In this document: piece by piece, positions 14,473 to 14,758 of the stretch
Numbering within the stretch: position 1 is the first letter of the stretch
Layout of the letters: each line of letters starts with the position of its first letter
Origin: UBA10427 sp003500135
Lineage (GTDB): Bacteria > Bacteroidota > Bacteroidia > Cytophagales > Cyclobacteriaceae
Direction of reading: 5' to 3'
Length of the DNA stretch: 14,758 nt
Assembly (NCBI GenBank): GCA_963966275.1
Contig: CAWZYQ010000098.1
Location: forward strand, 1-14,758
Position numbers and translations under genes: made by a program
The notes under the pieces: generated by a model
Databases searched by the model: none
The model's input: the letters and a program-made list of their open reading frames with translations, nothing else
What the model was told of the DNA's origin: nothing

Positions 14473-14758
14473 CTTTTCAAAATTTAACGATAGCGACATG
14501 AAAAATGGAGGTATAAAACCCAAAAAATAATAATTGCTTAGGTGGTTTTGCAAATTGTCAGCGCTTCTCAATAATCGCCTGAACGAAAACGATCACCACA
14601 GATTGTATTCTGCTCTTTATCCTTAAATGTCATTTCCCGGGTTTATGTCATTACATACGCGCAAGCAATAGGGATTTTTGTGTTGAAATTGATTGAACCT
14701 GTTATAACATCAAAAAAAGAACGTATTCGACATATGAGTTGATATTCGTTCTGTCCTC

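Larger units (their letters stand above)
14132..14758. other. Right-end noncoding region
   Basis: This holds the two repeat arrays described separately. Otherwise it is A/T-rich DNA with no convincing gene on either strand. The longest open frame (14190-14399, minus) overlaps the 8-bp repeat and resembles no known family. An imperfect inverted repeat AGAACG...CGTTCT (14718-14752) lies at the very end and may belong to the promoter region of a gene outside the window. Confidence 0.5.

Noticed and set aside
14718..14752. Inverted repeat AGAACG...CGTTCT at the right edge
   Set aside because: The arms are only 6 bp across a 23-bp gap; this is not enough to claim an operator without the adjacent gene.

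Overview
The window looks like a piece of a Bacteroidota chromosome, probably Cytophagia-like. The evidence is the TonB-dependent 'outer membrane beta-barrel' receptor with a carboxypeptidase-regulatory-like N-terminus, A-rich ribosome-binding regions, several -7 elements resembling TAnnTTTG, and DUF2490-type and PepSY-like envelope proteins. The lineage is an inference from gene families and promoter style; no rRNA or tRNA is present.

Left third (1 to about 3700) is a patchwork of mobile DNA. The window opens in the 3' end of a group II intron, followed by the end of a short palindromic (MITE-like) repeat. A complete YefM-YoeB toxin-antitoxin pair follows on the minus strand, with a TGTACA-pair operator. 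A second copy of the palindromic repeat then appears, interrupted by a second, maturase-less copy of the same intron family. After that come two decayed transposase genes, an IS4-family one (minus strand) and an IS630-family one (plus strand), both with several stops and frameshifts.

From about 3840 onward the genes are intact. A sulfide:quinone oxidoreductase-type flavoprotein has all three redox cysteines and is followed by a 50-codon reading frame with the look of a real small gene. Next is a two-gene set of envelope proteins: a secreted PepSY-like protein and a DUF2490 outer-membrane-type protein that overlap by 11 nt, the second starting at TTG. Then come a GH53 endo-beta-1,4-galactanase lipoprotein and, convergent with it, an SLC13/DASS anion:sodium symporter.

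The right third is a signalling and transport module: an OmpR-family response regulator, a histidine kinase and an 809-aa TonB-dependent receptor, all on the plus strand. The response-regulator gene and the receptor gene are preceded by nearly the same 24-bp element (19 of 24 identical), built on an ACTTCA direct repeat with an 11-bp period. I infer that this is the regulator's own binding site, linking the receptor to the two-component system. The final 630 bases hold no convincing gene but carry an 8-bp tandem repeat (GTTCANNN, about eight units) and a separate 21-bp-period repeat array with nested inverted repeats.

Most interesting, in order: the shared direct-repeat element of the RR-HK-receptor module; the intron inside a palindromic repeat on both sides of the toxin-antitoxin pair; the small gene after the sulfide:quinone oxidoreductase; and the repeat-rich right end.
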